A DNA stretch of 64,000 nt from Schistosoma mansoni (taxonomy: Eukaryota > Platyhelminthes > Trematoda > Strigeidida > Schistosomatidae), in NCBI RefSeq assembly GCF_000237925.1, contig NC_031499.1:868001-932000 (forward strand), given 5' to 3'. Numbering within the stretch: the stretch's first letter is position 1; the number at the start of each line of letters is the position of its first letter. Both the position numbers and the translations under genes were made by a program. Positions 40,401 through 47,660 of this stretch are shown here, one piece after another. Under the pieces are notes generated by a model that had not been told where the DNA came from, made no database searches, and saw nothing but the letters and a program-made list of their open reading frames with translations.

Positions 40401-43173
40401 CCTTGTGGATCAGACCTTTAGGTTGAAGGCTCCGGGTGTGGCCCTCTAAGAAAACCATCTGCTTCAGTCTGGGCACCTGGGCAGTATCACAGCCCTCACA
40501 CAAATCAAATGAGATTTGTGCGGCGCATAACTATTTGGTGCTTCCTTGTACCGATATTTATGTGTTTAAATAAAAATAAATAAATAATAGATGTTACTGC
40601 TGTTTCCAAAGCTGTTCGTATATCTTTCCAACCAACATCTGGGTCAGCCTCGTTTACAGAACTGCCTAAATGTGAACTCACTTGTTCCTGGAACTTACTT
40701 TTGGCTTTCTCGTCCCTCAGTTCAATTTTAATGGGTCTTCTTAGTATGGCTTTTCTGCGTCCAGTGAGGCGCAAATAAATACATGCTCGTATTAAAGCAT
40801 GATCAGATTCTAAACATGTATTCCAAAACGAGTGACAGTCTTATATCGAGCCTCTCCAACGATGACTGGTGGCAATATGGTCTATTTGAGTCCATCGTTG
40901 GTTTGGTACAGGCGGTCGCCATGTCAGACGATGTCTCTCCTTATGCTTAAAATTAGTGCTTGCTAAAAGTAGACGATTGTCTGAGCACAAGTGCAGCATA
41001 CGATCACCATTATCTGTTCGCTGAGCCGGGATACTAAAATACCCACCTAAATGTCTTTCTGTTTGGTTTAAGCTACCTACTTGGGCATTAAAGTCACCTG
41101 AGACGAGTACTATGTCTGAGAGTTTAGCTTTTTGAAGAAGTTCAGAGAGCTTTCTGTAAAAGTCATCTTTCACCTCATCCGGACTGCAGCCAGTGAGAGC
41201 GTAGGCAGAAACGACGAAGACGCGACGACATGTGTCCCCATCCTTCCGAGTTCTTACGGAGCCGTTTAGCCGAACAGCAAATAGACGACTTTTAACGGGG
41301 ACCCGCTATAATAGTGCTTGTACTGCTCTCGTACTAAGTGCTATGCCCACACCTGCAAGTCCACGGGAACTAGCCGCCGGGTCGCCAGACAAACATAGGG
41401 TGTATCTCGTCGGCTCTCCATTTTGGCGAGGTGAGGTCAAGTGAATGACCACATTAGGATCCTGTATGCGTGTTTCGGAGACACAGTATACATCAATGGT
41501 ACGAGACTCTACGGTTTTAGCCAGGGTGGCCTGTCGGCCGATTTGACATAGGGTACATACGTTGAAGGCTTCAATGTGTACTTTGGAGAGAGGTTTCAGT
41601 AGACTTGGGGGTGTTTAGCTCACCAGAATCGTTGACGACGGTGACACTTGAGGAAGCCGAAAGAGGAAGTTTATTGTTGAAAGTCGAGGTAGGAGGAATA
41701 ATAAGAATTGAAGATTGATTATGAATATAGTGATCTTGAGTCATGATAAAGGTATGAGGGTGGTTATCACTTTCCGGTTTCCCACACCGTGGTAGGGTTC
41801 TCCGAGAGGTACCTGAAAAAGAAATTGGATTAGAAGTGATCTTGGTGACCTGAGAGCGTGACTGCAGTGCCCAAGGGACAACTGTTTGAGGCTGGTCACA
41901 CACTACCTTTTCAAAAGTAATTTTTGTGTTAGCTCCGTACTTGTTGGGACCTTAATACCGGAGACGGATATCCGTGAGATAAGGCGGGGTGCGCATTTTT
42001 AGGGTCGACCTTTTCTAACCTCACCCCTCCATGTGGGAAGGCAGCATCACTGTTATGCTGGTTGTCTGAAAGGAACACATTACTGCCGTCACACCTCTGT
42101 ACAGTCAGCAGTACGACTTCGCCTTCGGACCTTGAGATTGCTGCTTGTAGTCTTACCGCTCTTCAACCGACCTACCTCGCATGGTAGGACCTTGAGGAAC
42201 GGTTGTTCCAGCCAGTATAGCTCGATTGGTTCATCACGATAGGCAAGCCCGGCCACCACGTCAGGGTAGCAGCAACGGTCGGACCTTCAGATGCTGTTTT
42301 TACTCTTACCGTTCTCCAAATGACCTGCCTCGCATAGTAGAGCCTGAAGGAACAAGTGATGCAGTTAACAGAGATCAGCTGAATTGTTAAGATACGCAAG
42401 TCCCACCAACTAGTCAAGGTAGAAGATACAGAGGTTGTCTGACCAATTGTAATTTAAAAACTGCCCAAACTAACACTGGTAAGCAGAAATCAATATGACA
42501 ATTACAAGAGACCGATTATAGTGTTAGCATAAATTATTGGCAGAAAAAATTCAAAAATTTCCTTAAACGACACAATTACTACTTGGTTGGGAGTCTTATT
42601 GAAAAACAAAGTGCTTACACGTTCGTAAATACTGGATGCCTTGAATTTCGGGTCGGTATCCGATAAACGTTGTAATGTGTGACTCAGGTCATAGGTACTC
42701 GAATAGTAGAAGCCTTCTGACGATAGAATACTACTAAGCATATGGCAATACACAGATTCATCTTGATTCTACCAGCCAGAAATCTAAATTTAAGTTCGCT
42801 TACCTGAATATCTGTCAAATGAAGTAAAGATCTTGCAAATGGTAATATGACGCTCTTGGTTATTTTGAAAATAGTGTTCCCGAATATCTCACCGACTCGC
42901 TTACGCTCTTTAATCACTATCAAATAAAACCCTATTTTGGACGGATATGAAGAAACACCTGAAACTTACCCGACACTAGACGTACAAGCCCCCATATTCC
43001 ATAGATTGTGTGCTTTTTGGCTATGATTGGGATGGCCGGCTCCTCAACTACGAAAATATGTTTTAGTATGGAGAAACTAACATTCAACTTTAAGTTCTTG
43101 TGACACTCTGTCAATTATAATGAAGGCTTTCGACCCTAATGCATTTATAAAGTAGTGATCTGGCGTTATGAAT
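19282..43173 (-). CDS. SACM1L: Phosphatidylinositol-3-phosphatase SAC1 (lacking only first exon)
   Basis: Ten exons, 5' to 3' on the minus strand: 43173-43082, 43047-42970, 42931-42804, 42768-42619, 34003-33665, 31835-31528, 30193-30095, 24074-23749, 22444-22163 and 19403-19282. All junction phases agree and give about 640 codons. Sac1 is an ER/Golgi integral-membrane phosphatase that removes phosphate from PI4P and other monophosphoinositides. The catalytic P-loop is visible as [10 protein letters not shown] (C-x5-R-T). Other Sac hallmarks: [59 protein letters not shown] and [11 protein letters not shown]. Two C-terminal hydrophobic segments (near [19 protein letters not shown] and [17 protein letters not shown]) form the membrane anchor. 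The short first coding exon, expected to end in phase 2 with a Leu codon, was not found upstream of 43173. The protein looks intact and functional. Introns carry most of the repeats of the middle of the window. Confidence 0.92.
19404..21861. other. SACM1L intron, no recognised repeat
   Basis: AT-rich sequence between the last two coding exons. Several open frames on the minus strand are low-complexity and not Sac1-like. Confidence 0.55.
21862..22110. mobile_element. MITE-like element with 22-bp terminal inverted repeats
   Basis: The left end AGACTGTAATTTATGGACGG (continuing ACC) and the reverse complement of the right end, AGACTATAATTTATGGACGA (continuing CC), differ at about two of 22-23 positions. 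The 249-bp length, absence of any ORF and intronic position fit a non-autonomous DNA transposon. No clear target duplication could be assigned, so the superfamily is unknown. Confidence 0.55.
22163..22444 (-). CDS. SACM1L: SACM1L exon: end of catalytic domain and first membrane segment
   Basis: Acceptor AAAAATAG, donor GTAGAC. It starts GT AAA AGA ACA (Gly-Lys-Arg-Thr across the junction) and contains [35 protein letters not shown], a Gly/Pro/Arg-rich linker ([10 protein letters not shown]) and membrane segment 1. Phases: two leading bases, one trailing base. Confidence 0.92.
22445..23748. other. SACM1L intron
   Basis: 1.3 kb, AT-rich. Around 23500-23545, GTGTTCTAACCACTAGACG resembles the 3' part of a tRNA-like repeat on the minus strand, too incomplete to call. 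Confidence 0.5.
23749..24074 (-). CDS. SACM1L: SACM1L exon with catalytic CX5R motif
   Basis: Acceptor ATTTTAG, donor GTAAAT. After one base completing a Lys codon it reads [38 protein letters not shown] with the catalytic Cys and Arg, then a variable stretch and [24 protein letters not shown]. The motif order is the same as in characterised Sac1 proteins. Confidence 0.95.
24235..24360 (+). repeat. Fragment of an unclassified interspersed repeat
   Basis: AGTCACAACGTAGAACTTCG and GAGTTGCCATACCAC resemble, in inverted orientation, sequence at about 61440-61500; a shorter match lies at about 34140-34155. TTTTCGATTCAAATCCC near 24305-24321 is B-box-like, so this may be part of a tRNA-derived SINE. 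Confidence 0.35.
24453..25694 (-). pseudogene. LINE B reverse transcriptase ORF (N-terminal motifs deleted)
   Basis: A 413-residue open frame with [36 protein letters not shown], the intact catalytic motif [11 protein letters not shown], and a thumb region [18 protein letters not shown], ending in a W-x-H C-terminal region ([18 protein letters not shown]). The fingers motifs that normally precede FDS are deleted, and a gap after [11 protein letters not shown] shortens the palm-thumb link. The catalytic site is readable but the protein is not complete. Confidence 0.85.
25996..26612 (+). mobile_element. tRNA-headed SINE, full-length copy inside LINE B
   Basis: The head has Pol III boxes: A box TAGCTCAGTGG (26004-26014) and B box GGATCGAATCC (26047-26057, one mismatch to the consensus GGTTCGAATCC). 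It is followed by a ~430-bp body and the 3' tail GAGATTTGTGCGGCGC ... TTGTACCGATATTTATGTG, TTTAAATAAAAATAAATAAA. At 617 bp it is long for a SINE. The tail is shared with LINE A and with the 5S-headed unit. A copy at the same place inside LINE C shows it was present before B and C separated. Confidence 0.85.
26871..27203 (-). pseudogene. LINE B endonuclease fragment
   Basis: The frame contains [17 protein letters not shown] (catalytic G-D-F-N), [36 protein letters not shown] and [17 protein letters not shown], in the order expected for the apurinic-type endonuclease of LINEs. It continues into an upstream segment (to 27405) that is cut off. Confidence 0.8.
27406..28110 (-). mobile_element. LINE fragments of the same family, rearranged
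   Basis: 27410-27700 matches the RT 0-2 region of element A (ACGATTGTCGGCTTGTAGTA, CGACCAGAACGAAAACCAGT, CTTTTTAAAGTTAGGGACAA). 27740-28100 matches the 5' endonuclease/leader part of A (GTGAAACAAGCTTCTCGAAA, CGTGGTTTCAGAAAAACTG). The middle of the element is absent. These form the boundary of LINE B on its 5' side. Confidence 0.75.
28140..28405. repeat. Two direct copies of a ~75-bp segment
   Basis: ATAAGTTGAAGCATGAAGGA ... AAGTGACGCGACATAAAGTA (about 28141-28213) recurs at about 28330-28402 with few changes. A short LINE piece (GGTAAGTCATCTGGTTCTGG) sits between them. Direct tandem duplication with a ~190-bp period. Confidence 0.7.
28406..29904. other. SACM1L intron, no recognised element
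   Basis: AT-rich; open frames are short and low-complexity. Confidence 0.5.
29905..30004 (-). mobile_element. 100-bp LINE A-family relic beside a SACM1L exon
   Basis: The segment starting CTCTGCGCCC and ending GATGATCGAA is almost the same as 3592-3682 of LINE A. It ends about 90 bp from the donor site of SACM1L exon 30095-30193, close but outside the splice site. Confidence 0.75.
30095..30193 (-). CDS. SACM1L: SACM1L 99-bp exon
   Basis: Acceptor ACGAAAG, donor GTGAGT. It encodes [32 protein letters not shown] with split Lys codons at both ends. It fills the exact gap between the neighbouring exons; the Sac1 pattern F-D-F-H-x-E-C...R-W-D-R-L is unmistakable. At 33 codons it is easily missed by ORF-length filters. 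Confidence 0.92.
30194..31527. other. SACM1L intron
   Basis: 1.3 kb of AT-rich sequence with nothing recognised. Confidence 0.6.
31528..31835 (-). CDS. SACM1L: SACM1L exon with SQRPNL motif
   Basis: Acceptor CTGAAG (poor pyrimidine tract), donor GTAAGA. It reads [19 protein letters not shown], a fluke-specific Ser/Asn-rich insertion (about 35 residues), [36 protein letters not shown]. The preceding exon ends SFVQ, so the join gives [14 protein letters not shown] as expected for Sac1. Ends in phase 2. Confidence 0.9.
31985..32398 (+). mobile_element. tRNA-headed SINE family copy, 5'-truncated
   Basis: It begins at CTACTCACTGCCTTCTCGTG and runs to TATGTGTTCAAATAAATAAA, very close to the body of the copy at 25996-26612. 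The head and first ~190 bp are absent. The tail differs (GGGCATCCGGGTAGTACCCC), so it is not from the same recent event as the B/C pair. It lies about 150 bp upstream of a SACM1L acceptor. Confidence 0.85.
32399..33029. other. SACM1L intron
   Basis: AT-rich, nothing recognised. Confidence 0.6.
33030..33230 (+). mobile_element. LINE 3' relic on the plus strand
   Basis: Plus-strand reading gives [16 protein letters not shown], like the [13 protein letters not shown] block of elements B and C. Further on, TGGCCAGACCAAGATCTATG resembles the GGQTK-MWH coding block. It is opposite in orientation to B and C. Confidence 0.65.
33231..33664. other. SACM1L intron
   Basis: No recognised element; a 67-codon minus frame at 33280-33483 has no family resemblance. 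Confidence 0.5.
33665..34003 (-). CDS. SACM1L: SACM1L 339-bp exon of the Sac domain
   Basis: Acceptor CATATAG, donor GTTTGT. It starts [17 protein letters not shown], then [55 protein letters not shown], ending FSFVQ. These are the N-terminal Sac-domain signatures. Phase 0 at both ends (113 codons). Confidence 0.93.
34004..35019. other. SACM1L intron, first part of the 8.6-kb intron
   Basis: AT-rich with a short piece (about 34130-34160) similar to the unclassified repeat at 24235 and 61430. Otherwise nothing recognised. Confidence 0.5.
35020..35182 (+). mobile_element. Degenerate SINE body fragment
   Basis: GGGAAAGTCCTACTCACTAT, TTGTTTACGAAAGTAAGAGA and AATTCTGATCTCAAACCAATGG follow the SINE body with many changes. 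It ends where the RTE element starts. Confidence 0.65.
35437..36100 (+). pseudogene. RTE endonuclease remnant
   Basis: Reads [37 protein letters not shown] (catalytic S-E-T-H-W), then after a frame change [17 protein letters not shown] (G-D-L-N), [11 protein letters not shown]-like segment and [17 protein letters not shown] (Q-I-D-H-I). About 25 residues are missing between the two parts near 35820-35830. An in-frame TGA lies in the segment between VRTR and [15 protein letters not shown]. Confidence 0.85.
36134..36670 (+). pseudogene. RTE linker region between endonuclease and RT
   Basis: A Lys/Glu-rich, probably helical stretch of 178 codons (for example [50 protein letters not shown]-like) ending at a TAG. 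In intact elements this joins endonuclease and RT in one polyprotein. Confidence 0.75.
36761..37634 (+). pseudogene. RTE reverse transcriptase remnant, catalytic core lost
   Basis: 36761-37144 holds RT motifs 0-2 ([54 protein letters not shown]). A stop at 37142 interrupts [17 protein letters not shown]. After [10 protein letters not shown] the sequence jumps to the thumb and C-terminal part ([52 protein letters not shown]). The palm motifs are absent. Confidence 0.85.
37713..38639 (-). mobile_element. Decayed LINE endonuclease/linker relic
   Basis: From about 37960 to 38570 the minus strand follows the endonuclease part of elements B and C with heavy decay: AGTACGATCAAAGTTCAGAT, CTCTAACGATAGCTGATACCAATATGG-like text, CTTATGCTCAAAGTTGGTG, TTGGATGTTAAAATCACCTA. 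It is much older than the adjoining element C, which starts abruptly at 38640. The first 250 bp are not clearly assigned. Confidence 0.6.
38627..39664 (-). pseudogene. LINE C reverse transcriptase ORF, C-terminally truncated
   Basis: The frame is residue-for-residue the same as the LINE B RT through [11 protein letters not shown], including [11 protein letters not shown] and the deleted fingers motifs, then ends after FVS in foreign sequence. About 70 C-terminal residues present in B are missing. Confidence 0.85.
39966..40582 (+). mobile_element. tRNA-headed SINE inside LINE C
   Basis: Same position, boundaries and sequence as the copy in LINE B (A box at 39974-39984, B box at 40017-40027). 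One difference noticed: GGCCCTCTAAG here, GGCCTTCTAAG in B. Confidence 0.85.
40841..41905 (-). pseudogene. LINE C endonuclease and leader frames
   Basis: 40841-41173 is the endonuclease block with [15 protein letters not shown] and [16 protein letters not shown]. Farther 5', 41571-41903 is a Ser/Thr/Pro-rich leader, after which the frame continues toward [19 protein letters not shown] and [12 protein letters not shown] (catalytic S-E-T-R). Together these cover the beginning of a LINE ORF that is absent from B. Frames are interrupted near 41300-41230. Confidence 0.75.
42126..42420 (-). repeat. Two ~154-bp monomers at the 5' end of LINE C
   Basis: 42126-42279 and 42280 to about 42420 align along their length: CGGACCTTGAGATTGCTG and CGGACCTTCAGATGCTG, CTACCTCGCATGGTAGGACC and CTGCCTCGCATAGTAGAGCC, ATAGGCAAGCCCGGCCACC and ATACGCAAGTCCCACCAAC. 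Repeated 5' monomers carry the promoter in several LINE families; that role is inferred here. Confidence 0.7.
42619..42768 (-). CDS. SACM1L: SACM1L 50-codon exon
   Basis: Acceptor GGCTGGTAG, donor [56 protein letters not shown]: the Sac-domain entry segment. It joins to ADTRFTWN in the next exon. Phase 0 at both ends. The preceding intron is 35 bp (42769-42803). Confidence 0.93.
42804..42931 (-). CDS. SACM1L: SACM1L exon containing HLTDIQ
   Basis: Acceptor AAAATAG, donor GTAAGC. GG completes a Gly codon, then [42 protein letters not shown]. The family pattern YLIVIT-K-K...VG-x-F and LHLTDIQ is clear. The preceding intron is 38 bp (42932-42969). Confidence 0.93.
42970..43047 (-). CDS. SACM1L: SACM1L 78-bp exon
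   Basis: Acceptor TTTCGTAG, donor GTAAGT. After TT completes a Phe codon: [25 protein letters not shown] plus one base. It matches the I-x-G-I-x-G-x-x-R-L-V-x-G segment of Sac1. The preceding intron, 43048-43081, is 34 bp with donor GTTAGT. Without that intron the frame meets a stop, so splicing is required. Confidence 0.9.
43082..43173 (-). CDS. SACM1L: SACM1L most 5' visible coding exon
   Basis: Acceptor GCTTTTAG; one base (A) completes a codon, then [30 protein letters not shown]. Sac1 proteins have a similar I-T-P-x-x-x-F/Y and I-D-R-V-S spacing near residue 12 to 45, so only about 10-15 N-terminal residues are missing. Confidence 0.88.
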
Positions 43174-44235
43174 CTAAAAGCTAATCTATATCAGAAAAGT
43201 TATTTACAGAGTATATTCATCATAAACCATTCGCAAAAGTAACGTTTAGCCTTTGCTAGGTTTGTATCTAACCTACAAATAAATTGTATTTTGGGAAGAG
43301 TAAGAAGCAAGGTGTGAGTCCGGGAGAGGTAAACATAAGCAAAGCGAGTAAACAACCCATCAGGTATATGCTATTCACTTGCATTCAATGATAAACGCAA
43401 TCGGTGAAAATTAGCAACAACGAAAAATACAGAATGGAAATAAACAACTCCGGTTTGTAATTTTGATAAACTACTTATCGATCACTCAGAATTAAGCGGA
43501 AACTATCATTTCTATAATCTTTGTAAACAGTGGTGGATGGCTCGTTTTTGCTGAAGTACTGAATCCTTAAATGTGCCGATTTCCAGATTCCGCACCTTGT
43601 GTGACACTAGATGTCACCATAAATTTTTCTCACGTTAATTGTGTTTTCTCGGCTTTTTGCTGCTGCTACTACTACTACTACTCACGGTCGCTGTATTCTT
43701 TCTAGCATGCTTACGTCTGGTATATCTCCTCTCAATTATGAGCGATGTAAAACTACGGCAACGATCCAGTGGTATTGTTCATTAAGGAGGTTGCTGAGCA
43801 CGTGAAGGTCAAACCATCGTAACATGATTGGTGCGTCACCTTAACAATTGGTATGTTTTGCATATACGACAGTCAGTTGAAAATCGCGCTAAATCTCCAT
43901 TTGCATTCCGTTTATTTGGCTTGAATGGGCGTTTGAATAGGCGTCAGATATATGTAATCTCCCATCTGCACGTCGTCATATCATGTCAACTGAAACCTTT
44001 AGGTGAATATTTATTGCAATAATTGTCCGTATCACAAGTTTCATTACTATTTGCTTCAGTCTTACGATTTCACAAGAGAATTCAATAGCGCTAATCTTAA
44101 ACCATTTTTACAGCCTTGACGATTGGAAATATACTGGACATTGTCACATCGTGTAGACCGCCTCATGCGATGGTCAGAAGTGATAATCATCAATGACATT
44201 ACTGTTGAAAAGTGGTCAGGGCTCTCATCTTACTG
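43174..44235. other. Likely SACM1L 5' region; no exon identified
   Basis: The missing first exon should end in phase 2 before a GT donor. A minus-strand GTAGGT around 43270 would be in the right phase with an upstream open stretch, but the residues do not resemble a Sac1 N-terminus. AT-rich otherwise. Confidence 0.4.
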
Positions 44236-44560
44236 AAAATACCACCATTATTGTACTTTGATAACTCTTTACCAGTGACACCTATGATCGAATCGCGCCC
44301 ACCCAGTTAAGATCAGAAGCGAGGAGGTTGGAGGATATATTTGGTGGGTTATCAATATATCGAGAAGTGACTGATCTAATCTGGCTAATGATCGTAAGAG
44401 ATGCTTTCCACGTTGTTCTGTAACGTGATCTGGTATGGATGAATGACCGGGCGCCTTCAGCTAAACGAGTACACTAAAACTAATGTGGTTAGCACCCAAT
44501 GTCAAACACTTACAGATTTATTGATTTTGGGGAATTGTTTACAGCTACATTACGATTGGT
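44236..44560 (+). mobile_element. Gypsy-type LTR element segment, copy 1 of 4
   Basis: ACCAGTGACACCTATGATCG, AATCGCGCCCACCCAGTTAA, CAATATATCGAGAAGTGACT and CGTGATCTGG through TTGGGGAATTGTTTACAGC also occur around 51690-51900 and, more diverged, at 53565-53860 and 47380-47660. It leads directly into an integrase fragment. No frame is intact. Confidence 0.65.
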
Positions 44561-44890
44561 AGCAAACTTTGAGTGCACCTGAACTATCACTATTGACCAT
44601 GGATGTCAGTTAGAACCTGAACTTGACTGTTGTCTGTCTACACTATCAGGAATCACACGATTTCGAATGACCACCTACCATTGAACAGGTTGTTAGAACG
44701 CACTCATCGACAGCTGAAAGCTTCAATCCCAGCAGCAAACGTTTCGTGGTGGACCGACGTTTTTCCACTAGTGTTACTCGGTATTCACAAGGAAGCGAAA
44801 GATGACATTGGATACACTGCAGCTCAACTCGTTTATGGATTGACACTCCAACATCCAGAAGAGTTCACGGATCCCTCATCTTCATAAGTA
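44561..44890 (+). pseudogene. Gypsy-type integrase fragment
   Basis: With frame changes it reads TIDHGCQLEPELD-like text (integrase core D-x-G-x-Q-F/L), then RLLERTHRQLKASIPAAN, VSWWTDVFPLVLLGIHKEAK, DDIGYTAAQLVYGLTLQHP: the E-R-x-H-R-Q-L-K and L-G-I-x...D-D-I-G...A-x-L-V-Y-G pattern of metazoan gypsy integrases. The first half of the core is broken by stops. A retroelement remnant. Confidence 0.8.
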
Positions 44891-47379
44891 GGTTCCGCGT
44901 GCTTCACCTTACCTACAACCATTGGTTAGTTTATATTGATCACTTCATGATATATCGACATTCTATCAAATATATCTTCGAAACTCTTCACTACCGATTT
45001 GACTGTGTCGGCATATTTCGATTGAAATTGTGTTACTGTTTAAGGCGTTGTCAGACTCCGAGTGCTTGTGGCAGGTTTGAACCCAATACTCACGTCGTGA
45101 CAAATTTTGGTTTATACAAATAACAGTTTACATATTTTGTTTTTGTTGTCGTATAACGGAAACCTACCATACATGTTGCTTTTTTATTCCATTATTATTA
45201 ATATGAACGGAAAACGCTTGTATTGTCCATACTTACAGAGCTAACCACAAAAAGAACACGGTGTTCCAATGTGCCTTGCTAGGACACTTTGGTTTAGTAG
45301 TCTGTTCTTTCATTGTTTCTTTCCTGTCCGAGTAACTTACAGTCAGCGTACATTATATGGATGTGTTTCGTGAACGAAAACACCGACGCCACACTCGCTC
45401 GGACTACCATCCTACCGAATCCTGTATCACGTTCATAACCAATAGACCACACTGGCCCGTAGTGGATGTGACTGCAGTATTTCTTACACTGGTTAATTAT
45501 CGACGATACTCATGAATAATAGAAATTGAACACTTGCAAGGTGCAAACAAACCCGTTCCTTGGGTGATTTTAAGAGATATAGTTTCATTATAAAATGCAT
45601 ATCTACATCAAGCCCATTAAATTGTTAATCTGTAAGACTCCAATCATGTAGCTGACTATAAAAAGCCCATTCGATTTTCAGACACTTAGTAATTTTTTTC
45701 CTTAGGCGTTTATTTTACTTATACAGGTCAGGGAGTACTCTATATACTCGCGGCTACCAACCGGGTTATAAAAGGTGGTCATTACACACTCAGTGTAAAG
45801 ACCCAAATGCCAATATTCGGCTTCAACACAGAACTAACGAACCAAAATGTACTCGATTAGATCAGACTACATTCTGCTGCATAGCAAACAGAGCGTTTTT
45901 GAGTTACTCGCAATAAGTTATATCGAAACACAAATTCTGTGCTCAATTTCAACAGTTCTAATCTGAAAAAGAGAATAAATTATATCAACGGTACAAAATA
46001 CCCCAAATAGTACAGCCTGTGCTACACAGTCAAGGTTTTCTCTAACACAAATTAGCGTGCTAAACAACAAAAGGGATGGCTAACACACAAGAGTTCAATA
46101 CCTTAGAATCAGTAAAAATATTCTTATTAAGATGAGATCAGATATCCACTGCAGAAATTTGAGAAATCTTTCCAGACAATCAGTTAGGAGTTAACATTCA
46201 AACACTGAACCACGCCGTACATTTGAGCCTGGCCAAACACAACTTTATTGTTAATAGTCCGGCAACATGCAACAGAAAAAGTAGGTAGGCATTTTCACTT
46301 TTTCTTTCCGTTACACCCAAGGCCATGTATTTGATCGAGTTTGGTGATGGATCCCACCTCTGGCAAAGTCGCGCATTTACATATGTATGTTTTTAAAAAG
46401 GAAATTTTCCCCCTAATACGTTTCTGTGCACAAGACGTCTGCACCGCGTCTACTTCCTTCCAGACATCCAATACGTTCTGCAAACCAAACACCTATGTGA
46501 AACCGTACAATTATCAATTATATTGGTGTACTTCCCTTCTGTACCTTATTATTTTGTACAGGAGGAGGAGCGATTCTTTTATCATTGTTTTTGAAGTGGG
46601 TTCTTCCATAGTTTTCGCTTGAGTGTGACTCAAGAAGCAGGTCAGTAAACACCTGATAGCCGGACAGAGCATGAGAAAAGCTCGCATCAAAAGTATGGTA
46701 TTGGGTAGCCATCTTGTGGCACTTCCTCAGATACTCTTATTTCATTCCCTTACACTCTTTTCCTATACAAGCTCTGACCATCATACACGAGATGCGTAGT
46801 AAATCATCAGCGACAACTGCGGAAGAAATTAAAGGTTACTAGATAAAATGACATGTTGGTAAAGAAAAAGGCATCCATGGAGTGTCGCCAAGTGCTGACG
46901 GCGTTTTTCGTCACCGATTGAAAGTTAAACACTGAATGAGTTAGTAATTCTCCTTAGGCCTACGGGAACAGGACTGAGATGTTCTTCATAAATAATTTGG
47001 TCGTGCCTATGTTCCTACGGAAGGCGATTCCAGGAGGGAGCCAATGTAACAACTTAGGTTGATTAGTTAATAGTAGACCTCAAACATCTAAATATACGTA
47101 AAGACAATAGAGCTCAAGTATTCATTGACTTTCTTTATTTTGTATATTGATCATAATTTTCATTATCTTATATTGAATATTGAAAAACTTTGTGTTTGAG
47201 AAGATCACCTCGTGCCTTACTGTGTGCCAACCACGATCTAGATGAGGATCCATTCGCTACTTGTCCGTTTTCTTCCATCTCCAGGAAGAGGGGTAAGTAA
47301 TGGAACGAAACATGTAGTAAGGGACACTTAATAGTAATATAAGTTATAAAGATGCCACAGATATTCGGAGTTTGCCGAC
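44891..47379. other. Unassigned DNA, probably LTR-element debris
   Basis: No coding motif recognised. Sequence composition is like the flanking retroelement pieces. Minus frames at 46295-46712 do not resemble a known family. Confidence 0.4.
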
Positions 47380-47660
47380 GCCTTAACTAGTAACACCTTC
47401 ATAATCGAAGTATGCTAACCCAGTCAAATCAAAGTCGGAAACTAAGGGGTTCGAAAATATTTTTGGAAGACTGTCGATGTATCAGGAAGCGTTTAGACTA
47501 AGCTGGGTAGCAGTTACAAGAGATGTGTAGCACAGCGCACCCACAGCTGATGCGATGAGGATACGTGACCGAGTGCCTTCAACTAGGTTGTGTCCAGCAA
47601 AACCAATAAGGTCAGCATCAATGTAGAAGACATGGAGAACTACTTATTTCGTGGACATGT
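47380..47660 (+). mobile_element. Gypsy-type segment, copy 2 of 4 (diverged)
   Basis: AACTAGTAACACCTTCATAA, AACCCAGTCAAATCAAAGTC, GAAGACTGTCGATGTATCAG and GACCGAGTGCCTTCAACTAG follow the order of copy 1 with many substitutions. Confidence 0.55.

Larger units (their letters stand above)
38640..42420 (-). mobile_element. LINE C with nested SINE; 3' end missing
   Basis: Minus-strand order: 5' leader with two ~154-bp monomers (42420-42126), leader and start of the endonuclease (42000 to about 41380), endonuclease, linker, nested SINE (39966-40582), and RT truncated at 38640. From 38641 to 41375 it equals LINE B with about five differences noticed. It shares the same SINE insertion and the same internal deletion. 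Unlike B it keeps the 5' end and lacks the 3' end. Its 5' end stops about 200 bp from SACM1L exon 42619-42768. Confidence 0.85.

Noticed and set aside
43288-43334. Candidate SACM1L first exon on the minus strand starting at an ATG near 43334
   Set aside because: The ATG frame ends in the wrong phase at the GT donor near 43270, and the frame in the right phase has no convincing Sac1 N-terminal residues.
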